NCBI RefSeq assembly: GCF_947501225.1
Contig: NZ_CANMUW010000006.1
Location: 62,001-126,000, forward strand
Reading direction: 5' to 3'
DNA from: an uncultured Shewanella sp.
Lineage (GTDB): Bacteria; Pseudomonadota; Gammaproteobacteria; Enterobacterales; Shewanellaceae
DNA length: 64,000 nt
A program made the position numbers and the translations under genes. This document shows, one piece after another, positions 9,501 to 19,320 of this stretch (the stretch's first letter is position 1; every line of letters starts with the position of its first letter). Under the pieces are notes generated by a model. That model saw nothing but the letters and a program-made list of their open reading frames with translations. It was not told where the DNA came from and ran no database searches.

Positions 9501-11240
9501 ATGAAATTACAAAAGCTTGCGGTTGCTATTGCAGTATCTGCTGTTTTAGTTGGTTGTAGTGATGACGATGATACGCAATTAATTACCTGTGGTGAGGGTT
9601 CACAACTCAATACAGAAACTAATGTCTGTGAAGTACTACCAGTTGACCCGGTCGACCCTGTTGATCCGGTTGAGCCCGTCGATCCGGTTGTGTGTGGTGA
9701 AGGGACAGTGTTAGATGCCGATACCAATACCTGTATCATTCCGCCATCAACCGGACCTGTTGATCTATACAACAGCGATAACTGGCAAGAAACTTTCCCT
9801 GATCAGCATGCGACCTGGGCCAGCACCGAAGAGAACAACCCAGAGTCCGGCACGCCGACAGATCTACTGGAAGCAAACCCTAACCTTGTTAGCGCATGGG
9901 CTGGATATGGTTTTGCTAAAGATTATAACCGCGCTCGCGGTCACCACTTTGCATTGACCGATGTGATTAAGACGCTGAGAACTGGTAGCCCGATTGTCGG
10001 TCACGACGGTAAAGTTGTTGGTGAGGCGATGGCTGCATCTTGCTGGTCTTGTAAGTCTCCTGACGTAGCTCGTATGTACGATCTTGTCGGTGAAGGCAAG
10101 TTTGCTAATAACAGCTGGTCCACCTGGGGCCATGAGATGAGCAATACTATCGGTTGTGCTGATTGTCACGAGCTGGGTGAAAACACCCTTCGCCTGAGCC
10201 GTCCATATGCTGACCGTGCAATGACAAAAGTTGGCCTGACATTCGAAGAGCAGGATCACAACGGCCAGGCAAGTCAAACCTGTGCTCAGTGTCACGTTGA
10301 ATACTATTTCGATGGCACAGACAGCAAGAAGGTTCGCTTCCCATGGGATCACTGGGTACCAGGTGTAGAAACTGATTACGCCAGCGTTGTTGGTTACACA
10401 GGTACCGATATGCTTTATAAAGGCTTCGCTGCCGAAGCTCAGTTAGCCTACTATGACAACATCAACTTCAAGGATTGGACAAACGCGATATCCGGTACTC
10501 CATCGCTGAAAACCCAACATCCAGAGTATGAAAACTTGATGGATAGAGCATCACACATGATGCCTACTCACCTTGAGTTCAGCTGTAATACCTGTCATAT
10601 GCCTAAAGCTGAAAATGCAGAGGGTGCTGAGTACTCTAACCACAATGTCAAATTTGACCCGGCTAAGCTACCAAGCACCTGTAAGGGTTGTCACGATGAC
10701 ACTGCGATCGAGTCAATGCTTGAATCAAGAAAGACTGCGATCGATAACCTGCGCTTTACTGCCACAGGTACAGACCCACGTCTGACCGAGGCGCACTTTA
10801 AGGCACAGGCTATCTGGGCTGCAAACGGTGTTGAAGGTATCGAAGCCGGTAAGACTATCGGTGAAGCTAAAGGTAACTATGAGGCTGCACTTAAAGCAGG
10901 TAATGAGTTAGCCACAGAGATGAACAGCCTGCTAGGCAAAATCCGTAATGCTCAGTGGTTCTGGGATAGCGCTACCGCATCTCATGGTATGTATGCTCAT
11001 AACTTTACTGAAGCAAAACGTCTGTTGGTTAAGTCTAACGCTATCTTAGACGAGGTCATCGCCGAAGCCGACGTACTGCTGGCTAAGTATGCGCCTGACT
11101 ATGTCTATGACGCAACTAAGTATGACACTAAGGCGAAGGTACAACCACAAGCCGGTCTTGATTATGACGCCATGAAAGCTGCAAAAGATGAGTTTATCAA
11201 TGAGCGTGTTAAGAAAGAGTGGCCAGTTGAACTACGCTAA
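9501..11240 (+). CDS. nrfA: Pentaheme ammonia-forming nitrite reductase, lipoprotein form
   Basis: A 579-residue cytochrome c nitrite reductase that reduces nitrite to ammonium by six electrons. The catalytic heme site is CWSCK at residues 181-185 with the Lys ligand typical of NrfA, followed by SPDVARM. Four CXXCH hemes follow at about 219, 261, 362 and 394, and the family landmarks HVEYYFDG, FPWDHW and TCHMPKAENAEG are present. The usual NrfA is near 480 residues. The extra length is N-terminal: a lipobox ending LVGC (Cys19, then Ser-Asp-Asp), two copies of a small Cys module (CGEG...TNxC) and a (V/D/P) linker between them. With Ser at +2 the protein should be sorted to the outer membrane. 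No nrfB, nrfC, nrfD or nrfH lies nearby, consistent with the CymA-fed systems known in Shewanella. Confidence 0.93.
   Translation: MKLQKLAVAIAVSAVLVGCSDDDDTQLITCGEGSQLNTETNVCEVLPVDPVDPVDPVEPVDPVVCGEGTVLDADTNTCIIPPSTGPVDLYNSDNWQETFPDQHATWASTEENNPESGTPTDLLEANPNLVSAWAGYGFAKDYNRARGHHFALTDVIKTLRTGSPIVGHDGKVVGEAMAASCWSCKSPDVARMYDLVGEGKFANNSWSTWGHEMSNTIGCADCHELGENTLRLSRPYADRAMTKVGLTFEEQDHNGQASQTCAQCHVEYYFDGTDSKKVRFPWDHWVPGVETDYASVVGYTGTDMLYKGFAAEAQLAYYDNINFKDWTNAISGTPSLKTQHPEYENLMDRASHMMPTHLEFSCNTCHMPKAENAEGAEYSNHNVKFDPAKLPSTCKGCHDDTAIESMLESRKTAIDNLRFTATGTDPRLTEAHFKAQAIWAANGVEGIEAGKTIGEAKGNYEAALKAGNELATEMNSLLGKIRNAQWFWDSATASHGMYAHNFTEAKRLLVKSNAILDEVIAEADVLLAKYAPDYVYDATKYDTKAKVQPQAGLDYDAMKAAKDEFINERVKKEWPVELR
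9640..9692 (+). repeat. Short coding repeat for a Val-Asp-Pro linker
   Basis: A run of near-identical 9-base units encodes repeated Val-Asp-Pro (with one Glu) between the two Cys modules of the NrfA lipoprotein. It should form an extended, possibly length-variable spacer. Confidence 0.75.
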
Positions 11241-11276
11241 GTAGTCGTTACATCTCCCTCCAGCTCGTCTCTAAGC

Positions 11277-11311
11277 AAAATGCCGGTCAGTAACTGACCG
11301 GCATTTTTTTT
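11277..11311 (+). terminator. Rho-independent terminator of nrfA
   Basis: AATGCCGGTCAGT pairs with ACTGACCGGCATT and is followed by a long T run. Confidence 0.93.
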
Positions 11312-11338
11312 GCCATTTTTATAGCTTATATAGGCCTA

Positions 11339-11362
11339 TGTAGGAGCGGCTTCAGCCGCGAA
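11339..11362. repeat. REP-like palindrome
   Basis: Core GAGCGGCTTCAGCCGC, one change from the consensus loop. Confidence 0.82.
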
Positions 11363-11428
11363 AGTTTAGAGGTTACTATTTATGAGGGGCGAGTCATGAG
11401 ATGCGAGGAACGACTGCAACATTCTCCA

Positions 11429-11452
11429 TGTAGAAGCGGCTTTAGCCGCGAA
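11429..11452. repeat. REP-like palindrome
   Basis: Core AGCGGCTTTAGCCGC, preceded by CATTCTCCATG, a leader also seen before the copies at 22939, 25786 and 46790. Confidence 0.82.
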
Positions 11453-11570
11453 GGAATCGAGTTAAAGAGTCGTAAGCTGTAAGTCTTAAGTGGTAAGTAA
11501 AAGCTGCTTTAGCCGCGAATGTTTTCGGGGCCAGCTTTAGGCTTTTATATTTGCAGGTTTCGAAAACTGG

Positions 11571-11596
11571 ATCCCGGCTAAAAGCATCGCCGGGAT
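11571..11596. repeat. ATCCCGGC/GCCGGGAT inverted repeat
   Basis: Perfect 8-base arms around a 10-base loop, followed by GACGGG. A longer copy of the same element lies at 24253-24293. Confidence 0.75.
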
Positions 11597-12012
11597 GACG
11601 GGATAAAAGAATAGCTCTCAGAGAAAGTTTGAACCTGATCTCTTCATTTAGGCTTGATAGATACTTGGCACTGTTGCAACAGTGGGCGTTGATGGCATGG
11701 TGAGGCATCACGAAGTGATGCTCTTCGAACAGGAGGCAAGGATGCCGAATTGGCATTTAAACATGGAAGTTGTTTGCCATCGTCGAGCCCTCTGGGATGA
11801 CTCTTGTTAAATCAACGGTCAGCGTTCCACTGGTGTAATAGTGCAAAAGTCTGCTGCAGTCAATAGATACAAAAGGTCGTTCATTCACATCCTTGTGATC
11901 ACGACATTCGCACATCCCTGTGCAGCACCTTCCACTAACAAGAATCAAAATAGGTATCTTATCAGTCGATGACCACAAAAAAACTAATCAGCCCGCGACC
12001 AGCGTAATCCTA

Positions 12013-12032
12013 GATCCCGATTATTCGGGATC
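12013..12032. terminator. Hairpin at the metH stop codon
   Basis: GATCCCGATTATTCGGGATC is a nearly perfect palindrome that includes the metH stop. It may act as a 3' stabilising or terminating hairpin. The same core occurs at the end of the leftward TM2 gene near 8210. Confidence 0.5.
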
Positions 12033-15000
12033 ATAGTCTAACACTGGTGCCAGCCAGCGCTCAGTCTCCTCTACACTCATCCCCTTACGCGCCGCATAAT
12101 CCTCTACCTGATCCCGGCCAACATTGGTCACGCCAAAGTAGCGTGACTTGGGGTGGGCGAAGTACCAGCCGGAGACGGCCGCCGTCGGGAACATGGCGTA
12201 GCTCTCGGTGATGTTTAACCCTATGGTCTCGTCCGGCTTGAGCAGCTCCCAGAGCAGCCCCTTCTCTGTGTGATCGGGACAGGCCGGGTATCCGGGGGCG
12301 GGGCGAATACCCTTGTACTTCTCCCGGATAAGCGCTTCGTTATCGAGCGCCTCATCCGCTGCGTAGCCCCAGAACTCCTTCCGTACCCGCTCATGCATAC
12401 GTTCGGCGAAGGCTTCGGCCAATCGGTCGGCCAAAGATTTCAGCATGATAGCCTTGTAGTCGTCGTGGTCGGCTTCGAAGCGCTCGATATGCTCGTCGAT
12501 ACCGTGGCCCGCGGTGACTGCGAAGCCGCCCATGTAATCGGCCACTCCCGACTCTTTCGGTGCGACGAAGTCGGCGAGACAGAAGTTGTCGTTACCCACA
12601 CGATCTATCTGCATACGCAGGTGGTGGGTGGTCATTATAGGATGCTCGCGGCTTTCATCCGTCCCGTCGCAAGCATAGAGCTCGATGTCGTCATGATTTA
12701 CCGTGTTGGCCGGAAACAGGCCGATGACCGCCTTTGCGGTGAGCCATTTTTCATCGATGATTGTCTTCAGCATCGCCTTGCCGTCATGGAACAGCTTGCG
12801 TGCCTCTTCGCCCACCACCTCATCGTCTAATATCTTAGGGAACTGACCATGTAGCTCCCAGCTGCGGAAGAACGGCGTCCAGTCGATACGATCGACCAGG
12901 TCTTCAAGGGGGTAGTCATCGAACACCTGACGGCCAAGCTGATTAGGCACGAACGGGGTGTAGTTGTCCCAGTCGTGTTGGCAGCGGTTTTCGCGGGCAG
13001 CCTCGATGGGGATTATCTGTTTACGTTTGGCCTGAGAGTTGCGCTTGTCGCGCATCAGCTGATATTCGCTGTAGGCCTCATCTATGGTGGCTTGACGCGT
13101 CTCTTCATTGATAAGTTTCGATACCATAGGCACGGCGCGCGAGGCGTCGGCGATATAGATGGCACCCTCTGGCGAGTGGGGGGCAATCTTCACCGCGGTA
13201 TGGATCTTGGAGCAGGTCGCGCCGCCGATAATCGAGGGGATCGTTAACCCCGCCTTATGAAAGCTCTTCACGTTGTGAACCATCTCATCCAGGCTCGGGG
13301 TGATAAGTCCTGACATGCCGATGATGTCGACCTTCTCGGCCCTGGCGACCTCGATGATCTTCTCAACCGGCACCATGACACCGAGGTCTATCACCTCAAA
13401 ACCGTTACAGGCCAGCACCACGCCGACGATGTTCTTGCCGATATCGTGCACATCACCCTTTACTGTGACCATCAATATCTTGCCGTTTGACTGCCCCTCG
13501 ACCTTTTCGGCCTCGATGAATGGATTGAGGTAGGCCACCGCTTTTTTCATCACCCGAGCCGATTTAACGACTTGCGGCAGAAACATCTTACCGGAGCCGA
13601 ACAGGTCGCCGACGATATTCATGCCATCCATCAAGGGGCCTTCGATAACATCCAGCGGTCGGGCGGCAGCAGCGCGAGCCTCTTCGGTATCCTGATCGAT
13701 AAACTCGGTAATGCCCTTTACTAAGGCATGTGCCAGGCGCTCATTGACCGGCTTAGTGCGCCACTGCAGATCTTCCTTCTTGGCGGCCTGAGCGCCGTCG
13801 CCACGAAACTTCTCGGCGACCTCCAGCAGCAACTCGGTATTGGATGAATCCGTGACCGGGCAGGGCTGGTTCTGTACTATGGCTTCAACTTTCTCCTTGA
13901 GCTCAGGGTCAATATCGTCATAGATGGCCAGCTGTCCGGCGTTGACGATACCCATGTCCATCCCCGCCTGAATGGCGTGATAGAGGAAGACCGCATGAAT
14001 CGCCTCTCGCACCGGGTTGTTGCCACGGAACGAGAAGGAGACGTTAGAGACACCGCCGGAGATCATGGCGTGGGGCAGGGTGCGTTTAATCTCACGGGTG
14101 GCTTCGATAAAGTCGACCGCGTAGTTGTCGTGCTCGTCGATGCCGGTGGCGATGGCGAAGATGTTGGGATCGAAGATGATATCTTCCGGCGGAAAGCCTA
14201 CCTTGTCGACCAGCACACGGTAGGCGCGGCTGCAGATCTCGACCTTGCGTGCCTTAGTATCGGCCTGCCCCTGCTCATCGAACGCCATGATGATCGCCGC
14301 GGCGCCATAGCGCTTCACCAGCTTAGCCTGCTCGATAAAGTTCTCCTCTCCCTCCTTCAAGGAGATGGAGTTGACTATGCCTTTACCCTGAATACACTTG
14401 AGGCCCGCTTCGATCACCTCCCATTTGGAGGAGTCGATCATGATAGGCACCCGTGATATGTCGGGCTCAGAGGCGATAAGGTTGAGAAACTTCTGCATCA
14501 CCTCGACGCCGTCGAGCATCCCCTCATCCATGTTGATATCGATGATCTGGGCACCGTTCTCCACCTGATCGCGGGCGACAGAGAGCGCCTCCTCATATTC
14601 GCCGGTCTTGATCAGGCGCAGGAATTTGGCTGAGCCGGTGACGTTGGTGCGTTCACCCACGTTCAGAAACAGCGACTCCTCATCTATGGTGAGTGGCTCG
14701 AGTCCGGAGAGGCGACATGCCACCGGTATGTCGGGCAGCGGGCGCGGCGAATGCTCGATAACGGACTCGCGGATGGCGCGGATATGCTCCGGGGTGGTGC
14801 CGCAGCAGCCGCCGACGATATTGAGCATCCCCTCTTCGGCCCATTGACCTATCACTTCGGCCATCTCGGCAGGCGTTTCATCGTAACCGCCAAATTCGTT
14901 GGGCAGCCCCGCGTTGGGATGCGCCGAGACATAACATTCAGATATTTTAGACAGCTCTTCGATATAGGCACGCAGCTCTTTCGGCCCAAGGGCGCAGTTA

Positions 15001-15761
15001 AGGCCGATAGAGAGGGGTTTTACATGGCGCAGCGAGTTGTAGAAGGCTTCTGTTGTCTGGCCGGTCAGGGTTCGGCCGGAGGCGTCTGTGATGGTGCCCG
15101 AGATCATGACAGGCAGGCGCATGCCAGAGTTGTCGAAGACGGTTTCTATGGCAAACAGCGCCGCCTTGGCGTTCAGGGTATCGAAGATGGTCTCCACCAT
15201 GATGATATCCGAGCCGCCTTCGATAAGGGCGTCGATAGATTCGATATAGGCTTCGACCAGCTCATCGAAGCTGACATTACGAAAACCCGGATCATTTACA
15301 TCGGGGCTGATGGAGCAGGTTCGGTTGGTCGGGCCGAGTACGCCGGCCACATAACAGGTTCGGCCGGTTTCGGCTTCAACCTCGTCGGCCGCTTCGCGGG
15401 CGAGGCGGGCTCCGACCCGGTTGATCTCTGCCGAAAGCGACTGCATATCGTAATCGGCCATGGCGATGCGGGTAGCGTTGAAGGTGTTGGTCTCGATAAT
15501 ATCGGCGCCGGCGAGCAGGTAGTCTTTATGGATCTGCTTAATCGCATCGCTCTGGGTCAGCACCAGCAGGTCGTTGTTTCCCTTGACGTCGCAGGGCCAC
15601 TCCTTGAAGCGTTCTCCCCGGAAATCGGCCTCCTCAAATTTGTGGTCCTGGATCATTGTGCCCATGGCACCGTCAAGGATCAGGATAGTCTCTTCTAGTC
15701 GTTGGCTGATTTCGGGGCCGATATCTCTTATTGTGCTCTTGATTAGGGTGCCAGTGGCCAT
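12021..15761 (-). CDS. metH: Cobalamin-dependent methionine synthase
   Basis: A 1246-residue cytosolic enzyme that transfers the methyl group of methyltetrahydrofolate to homocysteine through methylcobalamin. All modules are visible in order: the homocysteine domain ([11 protein letters not shown], zinc ligands in GLNCALGP and [11 protein letters not shown]), the pterin domain ([11 protein letters not shown]), the cap and B12 domain with the lower-ligand His in [11 protein letters not shown], and the C-terminal AdoMet reactivation domain ([15 protein letters not shown]). Length matches the family. It is divergent from the symporter-kinase genes, with MetJ-like boxes between, and is near the cobalamin uptake genes that supply its cofactor. 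Confidence 0.98.
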   Translation of the reverse strand: MATGTLIKSTIRDIGPEISQRLEETILILDGAMGTMIQDHKFEEADFRGERFKEWPCDVKGNNDLLVLTQSDAIKQIHKDYLLAGADIIETNTFNATRIAMADYDMQSLSAEINRVGARLAREAADEVEAETGRTCYVAGVLGPTNRTCSISPDVNDPGFRNVSFDELVEAYIESIDALIEGGSDIIMVETIFDTLNAKAALFAIETVFDNSGMRLPVMISGTITDASGRTLTGQTTEAFYNSLRHVKPLSIGLNCALGPKELRAYIEELSKISECYVSAHPNAGLPNEFGGYDETPAEMAEVIGQWAEEGMLNIVGGCCGTTPEHIRAIRESVIEHSPRPLPDIPVACRLSGLEPLTIDEESLFLNVGERTNVTGSAKFLRLIKTGEYEEALSVARDQVENGAQIIDINMDEGMLDGVEVMQKFLNLIASEPDISRVPIMIDSSKWEVIEAGLKCIQGKGIVNSISLKEGEENFIEQAKLVKRYGAAAIIMAFDEQGQADTKARKVEICSRAYRVLVDKVGFPPEDIIFDPNIFAIATGIDEHDNYAVDFIEATREIKRTLPHAMISGGVSNVSFSFRGNNPVREAIHAVFLYHAIQAGMDMGIVNAGQLAIYDDIDPELKEKVEAIVQNQPCPVTDSSNTELLLEVAEKFRGDGAQAAKKEDLQWRTKPVNERLAHALVKGITEFIDQDTEEARAAAARPLDVIEGPLMDGMNIVGDLFGSGKMFLPQVVKSARVMKKAVAYLNPFIEAEKVEGQSNGKILMVTVKGDVHDIGKNIVGVVLACNGFEVIDLGVMVPVEKIIEVARAEKVDIIGMSGLITPSLDEMVHNVKSFHKAGLTIPSIIGGATCSKIHTAVKIAPHSPEGAIYIADASRAVPMVSKLINEETRQATIDEAYSEYQLMRDKRNSQAKRKQIIPIEAARENRCQHDWDNYTPFVPNQLGRQVFDDYPLEDLVDRIDWTPFFRSWELHGQFPKILDDEVVGEEARKLFHDGKAMLKTIIDEKWLTAKAVIGLFPANTVNHDDIELYACDGTDESREHPIMTTHHLRMQIDRVGNDNFCLADFVAPKESGVADYMGGFAVTAGHGIDEHIERFEADHDDYKAIMLKSLADRLAEAFAERMHERVRKEFWGYAADEALDNEALIREKYKGIRPAPGYPACPDHTEKGLLWELLKPDETIGLNITESYAMFPTAAVSGWYFAHPKSRYFGVTNVGRDQVEDYAARKGMSVEETERWLAPVLDYDPE

Positions 15762-15870
15762 AACTTCTACCTGCCTTAACTACATGATTAATGTCTGATG
15801 CTTATATCTGCTATCCGCAGTTTGGTTTCGAAAATACGGTCATCTCAGACCCTGTTCGAACTCGAGTTTT

Positions 15871-15894
15871 AGATGTTTATACGTATAGACGTCT
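15871..15894. promoter_or_regulatory. Tandem MetJ-like operator (met boxes)
   Basis: Two contiguous 8-base palindromes, ATACGTAT at 15879-15886 and AGACGTCT at 15887-15894, the second a perfect match to the MetJ consensus. The preceding 8-mer matches 6 of 8. MetJ binds cooperatively to such tandem boxes with AdoMet as co-repressor. The site lies about 110-130 bases upstream of the metH start, in the divergent region, so it could also affect the rightward genes. Confidence 0.75.
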
Positions 15895-16049
15895 ATAATA
15901 GACCAGACGCGAGTGAGTGTCGAGTGCGCTTTTTTAAGCCAATTACCGCCCCATGAGCGCCTTGTGGATTAGCGCATCCGGCATTGAGTTTTTCACTCTT
16001 TGTGGCTCTGAACTATGCTTTAAACAGACCTTTTGCCGGAGAGACCATA

Positions 16050-16226
16050 GTGTGGAGGAAAATCAATAGTCAGCCAGCTTTCAGAATATTAACTTTGCTG
16101 TTAGCCTTTTTTATAACCTCTTGGCCTGTCTCAACATATTTTACTCTGAGCCTGTCGGCCATGCTGTTTAGTATAACCTTGATCTGGCTGGGGTTAATTC
16201 TGTTTCTGTTTGCGTTAACTAAGTAG
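16050..16226 (+). CDS. Small two-helix membrane protein
   Basis: About 58 residues if translation starts at GTG 16050, which follows GGAGAG at 16038-16043; an upstream TTG at 15984 is less likely. Two hydrophobic segments (ILTLLLAFFITSW and SAMLFSITLIWLGLILFLFAL) fill most of it. It precedes a symporter-type gene, the position where small accessory subunits (DUF485 or DUF4212 types) occur in other symporter operons, but I do not see their motifs. Confidence 0.5.
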   Translation: MWRKINSQPAFRILTLLLAFFITSWPVSTYFTLSLSAMLFSITLIWLGLILFLFALTK

Positions 16227-16235
16227 GGCGGCGCG

Positions 16236-16331
16236 ATGAACATCCTCTATGGCCTGCTCTTCGTCCCAGCTCTTATCTGTTGCCGGTATGGCGTTTCAGC
16301 CGTGGATGCCAAAGAGGGGAGTGGCTTATGA
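16236..16331 (+). CDS. 31-residue ORF coupled to the symporter-kinase gene
   Basis: ATG 16236 follows AGGGCGG. The frame encodes a short hydrophobic head (NILYGLLFVPALICC) and ends in TGA overlapping the next gene start as ATGA at 16328-16331. The spacing from the previous ORF and the coupling suggest it is translated. It may be a tiny membrane peptide or only a leader that delivers ribosomes to the kinase gene. Confidence 0.4.
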   Translation: MNILYGLLFVPALICCRYGVSAVDAKEGSGL

Positions 16332-19180
16332 TGAGTGCCTCGGGTCTCTTGCTGGTGATATTTGCCTATGTCGCACTGCTATATATGCTGGCGTCGTGGG
16401 CCGAATCCGGCAGTGCTCGAGCGAAAAAACTGACAACCAGCGCTACCGTCTATGCCTTGTCACTGGCCATCTTCTGCACCAGCTGGACCTTCTTCGGCAG
16501 CGTCGGCTTCGCAACCCGATCCAGCATATTGATGCTCTCTATCTATCTGGGGCCGACACTCCTGATGATAATTATCTGGCCTTTGATGCAGCGGGTCTTG
16601 CTGATAAAACAGATCTACAGGGTCACCAGCATCGCCGATCTTCTCTCGGCTCGGTTTAACCGCAGTATCTTTCTTGCGGGCCTGGCGGCGACCGTCGCCA
16701 TGGTGGGGATCGTTCCCTACCTGGCGCTGCAACTCAAAGCGATTAATACCGCTATCGATCTTGTGCTGGAGTCCGAAGGGGGCGTCTCTGCCGATGAGAT
16801 AGCCTGGCTGGTCTGGTTGGGGGTCGCCCTGTTTACCATTATCTTCGGTATTCGCCACCTGGATCCTACCGAGCGCCACCCGGGCATGATGCTGGCGTTG
16901 GCCGTCGAAGGTCTGGTTAAGTTGCTGGCTATGTTGTGTGTGGGCGTATTCGTCAGTTTCGTGATGTTTGACTCTCCTCTGGTTATTCTGCAACTGCTGG
17001 AACAGAAGATGCCGGAGGCGGCAAAGCAGATGTCATCTAAGCCGGAGTTTGTCACCTGGTTCAGTTATCTGCTGCTGTCAGGCTCCGCCTTTTTGTTACT
17101 GCCGCGCCAATTCCATGTGATGGTCGTTGAAAACCCGGATACCAGACATATCAAGAAGGTGCAGTGGTGGTTGCCCATCTATCTGATATCAATGACTATT
17201 TTTATCACGCCGATAGCCGCTGCTGGCATGTTACTGCTGGGGCCGGAGACGGCGGACAGCTATATGCTATCCCTGCCTATGCTGGCAGAGCAGAAGCTGC
17301 TGACCCTCTTCGTATTCATCGGTGGTTTCTCTGCCTCCATGGCCATGTTGATGGTGTCGGGTATGACGCTCTCTACCATGTTCAGTAACCATCTTGTCTT
17401 ACCTCTGCTGCAGCGCTTCAGCCCGAATAGTACCTTAAAGCGCTACCTGCTTCAGTCCAGATGGCTTGCGGTGTTTATCGTGTTGGGCGCCGGGCAGATG
17501 TTTTACCTCTATCTGGGGGAGTCATACATGCTGGTGAATATGGGGATGATCTCCTTCGCCGCCGTATTGCAATTTCTTCCCCCGGTTCTGGCCGGACTCT
17601 ATTGGCCTAAAGTCACCACCAGAGGAGCCATTGCCGGGCTGACGGTGGGGTTTATCATCTGGAGTTACTGTTTGATGTTGCCGGCGATAATGAAGAGCGG
17701 CTGGATAGATGCAGACATTCTAGAGCTGGGACCCTGGGGGCTCTATTGGCTGCACCCGGAACATTTGATGGGCACCGAGATGGATAAGGTAAGCCATGGA
17801 GCGCTGTGGTCTCTGGCGGGAAACTGCATAGCCCTGGTTCTGGGCAGCTTGCTTACCAAGGTGAGCGGAGAGGAGCAGAGATATAACGCCGAATTTATGG
17901 ATGTGATGGCCGAACGTGTGGCCGAAGACGAGGCGATTATGGATACACTGCCCCGTAATATTCAGCTGCAACCTAAGCTTGAGTTGCTTAAGGGAATATT
18001 CAGCCAGTATCTGTCCGCTGAGCAGGCGGAGGCTAAGGTGAGTGCCTGCCTGGTCGAGGCCGAGCTCAGTGACGATGAGCTGATTAATGTGCAGGAGCTG
18101 GCTTATCTGGAGCGGGCAACGGAGAGGTTACTTAGCGGCATCACAGGGGCTGCTGTGGCACATATGGTGGTGACTCAATCTAACCTCTACTCCCACAAGG
18201 AGAGTCTGACTCTGGAGCGTTATTACGGCCAGCTGCTGGCTCAGCTGAAGATCAGTCCCGCACAGTTGAGACAGCAATTGAACTACTCAAAAGAGAAGGA
18301 GCAGTTTGCTCAGCGCTATTCTGAGCAGATGGAAAAGTTGGTGGAGGAGCGCACCTATGAGCTTCAGGCCACGCTGGATCAGCTGAAGAGTGCCCAGCAT
18401 CAGCTGGTTGAAACCGAGAAACAGGCCTCGTTGGGTAAGATGGTGGCCGGCATTGCCCATGAGATCAATACTCCAATCGGTGTCTGCGTCACCGCGGCGT
18501 CACACCTCAATGAGGAGGTGCAGGAGGTCAGGAGGATGTTCCTGGAAGGTGAGCTCAGTGAAGATGAGTTTGAAGGCTTCATGCAGACCTGTTGTGAGGC
18601 CATGGATATCATCTTAAAGAATAATGCCCGCGCCTCTAAGCTTATCCAGAGTTTCAAGCAGGTCGCGGTGGATCAATCCAGCGAAGAGCTGCGGGAGTTC
18701 GATCTCGAGGAGTATCTGGAGGAGGTTATAATGTCTTTGAGGCCAACGCTTAAGAAGGTGCCCCATGAGATAAAGTTAGAGTGTGACTTTAACTTAAGAT
18801 GTAATACCTATCCCGGTGTCCTGGCTCAGGTGATGACAAACCTGATCATGAACAGCCTGCTGCATGCCTTTCTTCCCGATCAGAAGGGAGAGATAGTGAT
18901 TAAGGGAGAGATTAAGGATAGCTGGGTGTTTATCGACTATCGCGACGATGGTGTCGGCTTGGATGAGAAGGGAGTGAAGAGCCTGTTCGATCCCTTCTAT
19001 ACCACCAAGCGAAATCAGGGAGGCAGCGGTTTGGGGACGCACCTGGTGTATAACCTGGTTACCCAGAGGCTCAGGGGAGAAGTTGAGGTTGAGACCTCAC
19101 CCGGTAGCGGCCTGTGTTATCACATTCGTTTCCCGGCGAACCTGCAAAAGCTGGAGCGGGACCTGGGAGATAATATATAG
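16328..19180 (+). CDS. Sodium/solute symporter-histidine kinase fusion (CbrA-like)
   Basis: About 950 residues from ATG 16328 (GAGGGG at 16314-16319). The first ~500 residues are an SLC5-type symporter with about 13 membrane spans. After a linker with a predicted coiled coil (ERTYELQATLDQLKSAQHQL) comes a HisKA-type dimerisation domain with phospho-His in GIAHEINTPIG, then a HATPase domain with N-box (NLIMNSLLHAF), G1 (DDGVG) and G2 (GGSGLGTHLV). There is no PAS or receiver domain. CbrA of Pseudomonas is the best-known relative. No response regulator is adjacent, so the partner and the sensed solute are unknown. Confidence 0.88.
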   Translation: MMSASGLLLVIFAYVALLYMLASWAESGSARAKKLTTSATVYALSLAIFCTSWTFFGSVGFATRSSILMLSIYLGPTLLMIIIWPLMQRVLLIKQIYRVTSIADLLSARFNRSIFLAGLAATVAMVGIVPYLALQLKAINTAIDLVLESEGGVSADEIAWLVWLGVALFTIIFGIRHLDPTERHPGMMLALAVEGLVKLLAMLCVGVFVSFVMFDSPLVILQLLEQKMPEAAKQMSSKPEFVTWFSYLLLSGSAFLLLPRQFHVMVVENPDTRHIKKVQWWLPIYLISMTIFITPIAAAGMLLLGPETADSYMLSLPMLAEQKLLTLFVFIGGFSASMAMLMVSGMTLSTMFSNHLVLPLLQRFSPNSTLKRYLLQSRWLAVFIVLGAGQMFYLYLGESYMLVNMGMISFAAVLQFLPPVLAGLYWPKVTTRGAIAGLTVGFIIWSYCLMLPAIMKSGWIDADILELGPWGLYWLHPEHLMGTEMDKVSHGALWSLAGNCIALVLGSLLTKVSGEEQRYNAEFMDVMAERVAEDEAIMDTLPRNIQLQPKLELLKGIFSQYLSAEQAEAKVSACLVEAELSDDELINVQELAYLERATERLLSGITGAAVAHMVVTQSNLYSHKESLTLERYYGQLLAQLKISPAQLRQQLNYSKEKEQFAQRYSEQMEKLVEERTYELQATLDQLKSAQHQLVETEKQASLGKMVAGIAHEINTPIGVCVTAASHLNEEVQEVRRMFLEGELSEDEFEGFMQTCCEAMDIILKNNARASKLIQSFKQVAVDQSSEELREFDLEEYLEEVIMSLRPTLKKVPHEIKLECDFNLRCNTYPGVLAQVMTNLIMNSLLHAFLPDQKGEIVIKGEIKDSWVFIDYRDDGVGLDEKGVKSLFDPFYTTKRNQGGSGLGTHLVYNLVTQRLRGEVEVETSPGSGLCYHIRFPANLQKLERDLGDNI

Positions 19181-19320
19181 CCGTGAGTGGCTTATGTATA
19201 TAATTGAGGTGTTGCCATAACTCTGGCGATGCCCGGTGCACTATTTTCATCCTTAAGAAAAGGCGGTATAAATGAATGGGTATACCAATTCTCGATAACC
19301 AGTCCGGATAGCAAACTCTT

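Larger units (their letters stand above)
11312..12020. other. Repeat-rich gap between nrfA and metH
   Basis: About 700 bases with no supported gene; the reverse frames here have no ribosome site and overlap repeats. It holds REP copies at 11339-11362 and 11429-11452, a partial copy near 11503-11520, an AGCTGTAAG...GGTAAGTAA module near 11473-11500, the ATCCCGGC inverted repeat at 11571-11596, and a dispersed repeat from about 11734 to the metH stop. Confidence 0.6.

Noticed and set aside
11757..11978. 73-codon reverse frame
   Set aside because: Falls in the dispersed repeat next to metH, with no ribosome site or family.
12270..15698. Several long plus-strand frames opposite metH (e.g. 14751-15698)
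   Set aside because: Antisense shadows of a highly conserved gene, with no ribosome site or recognisable product.
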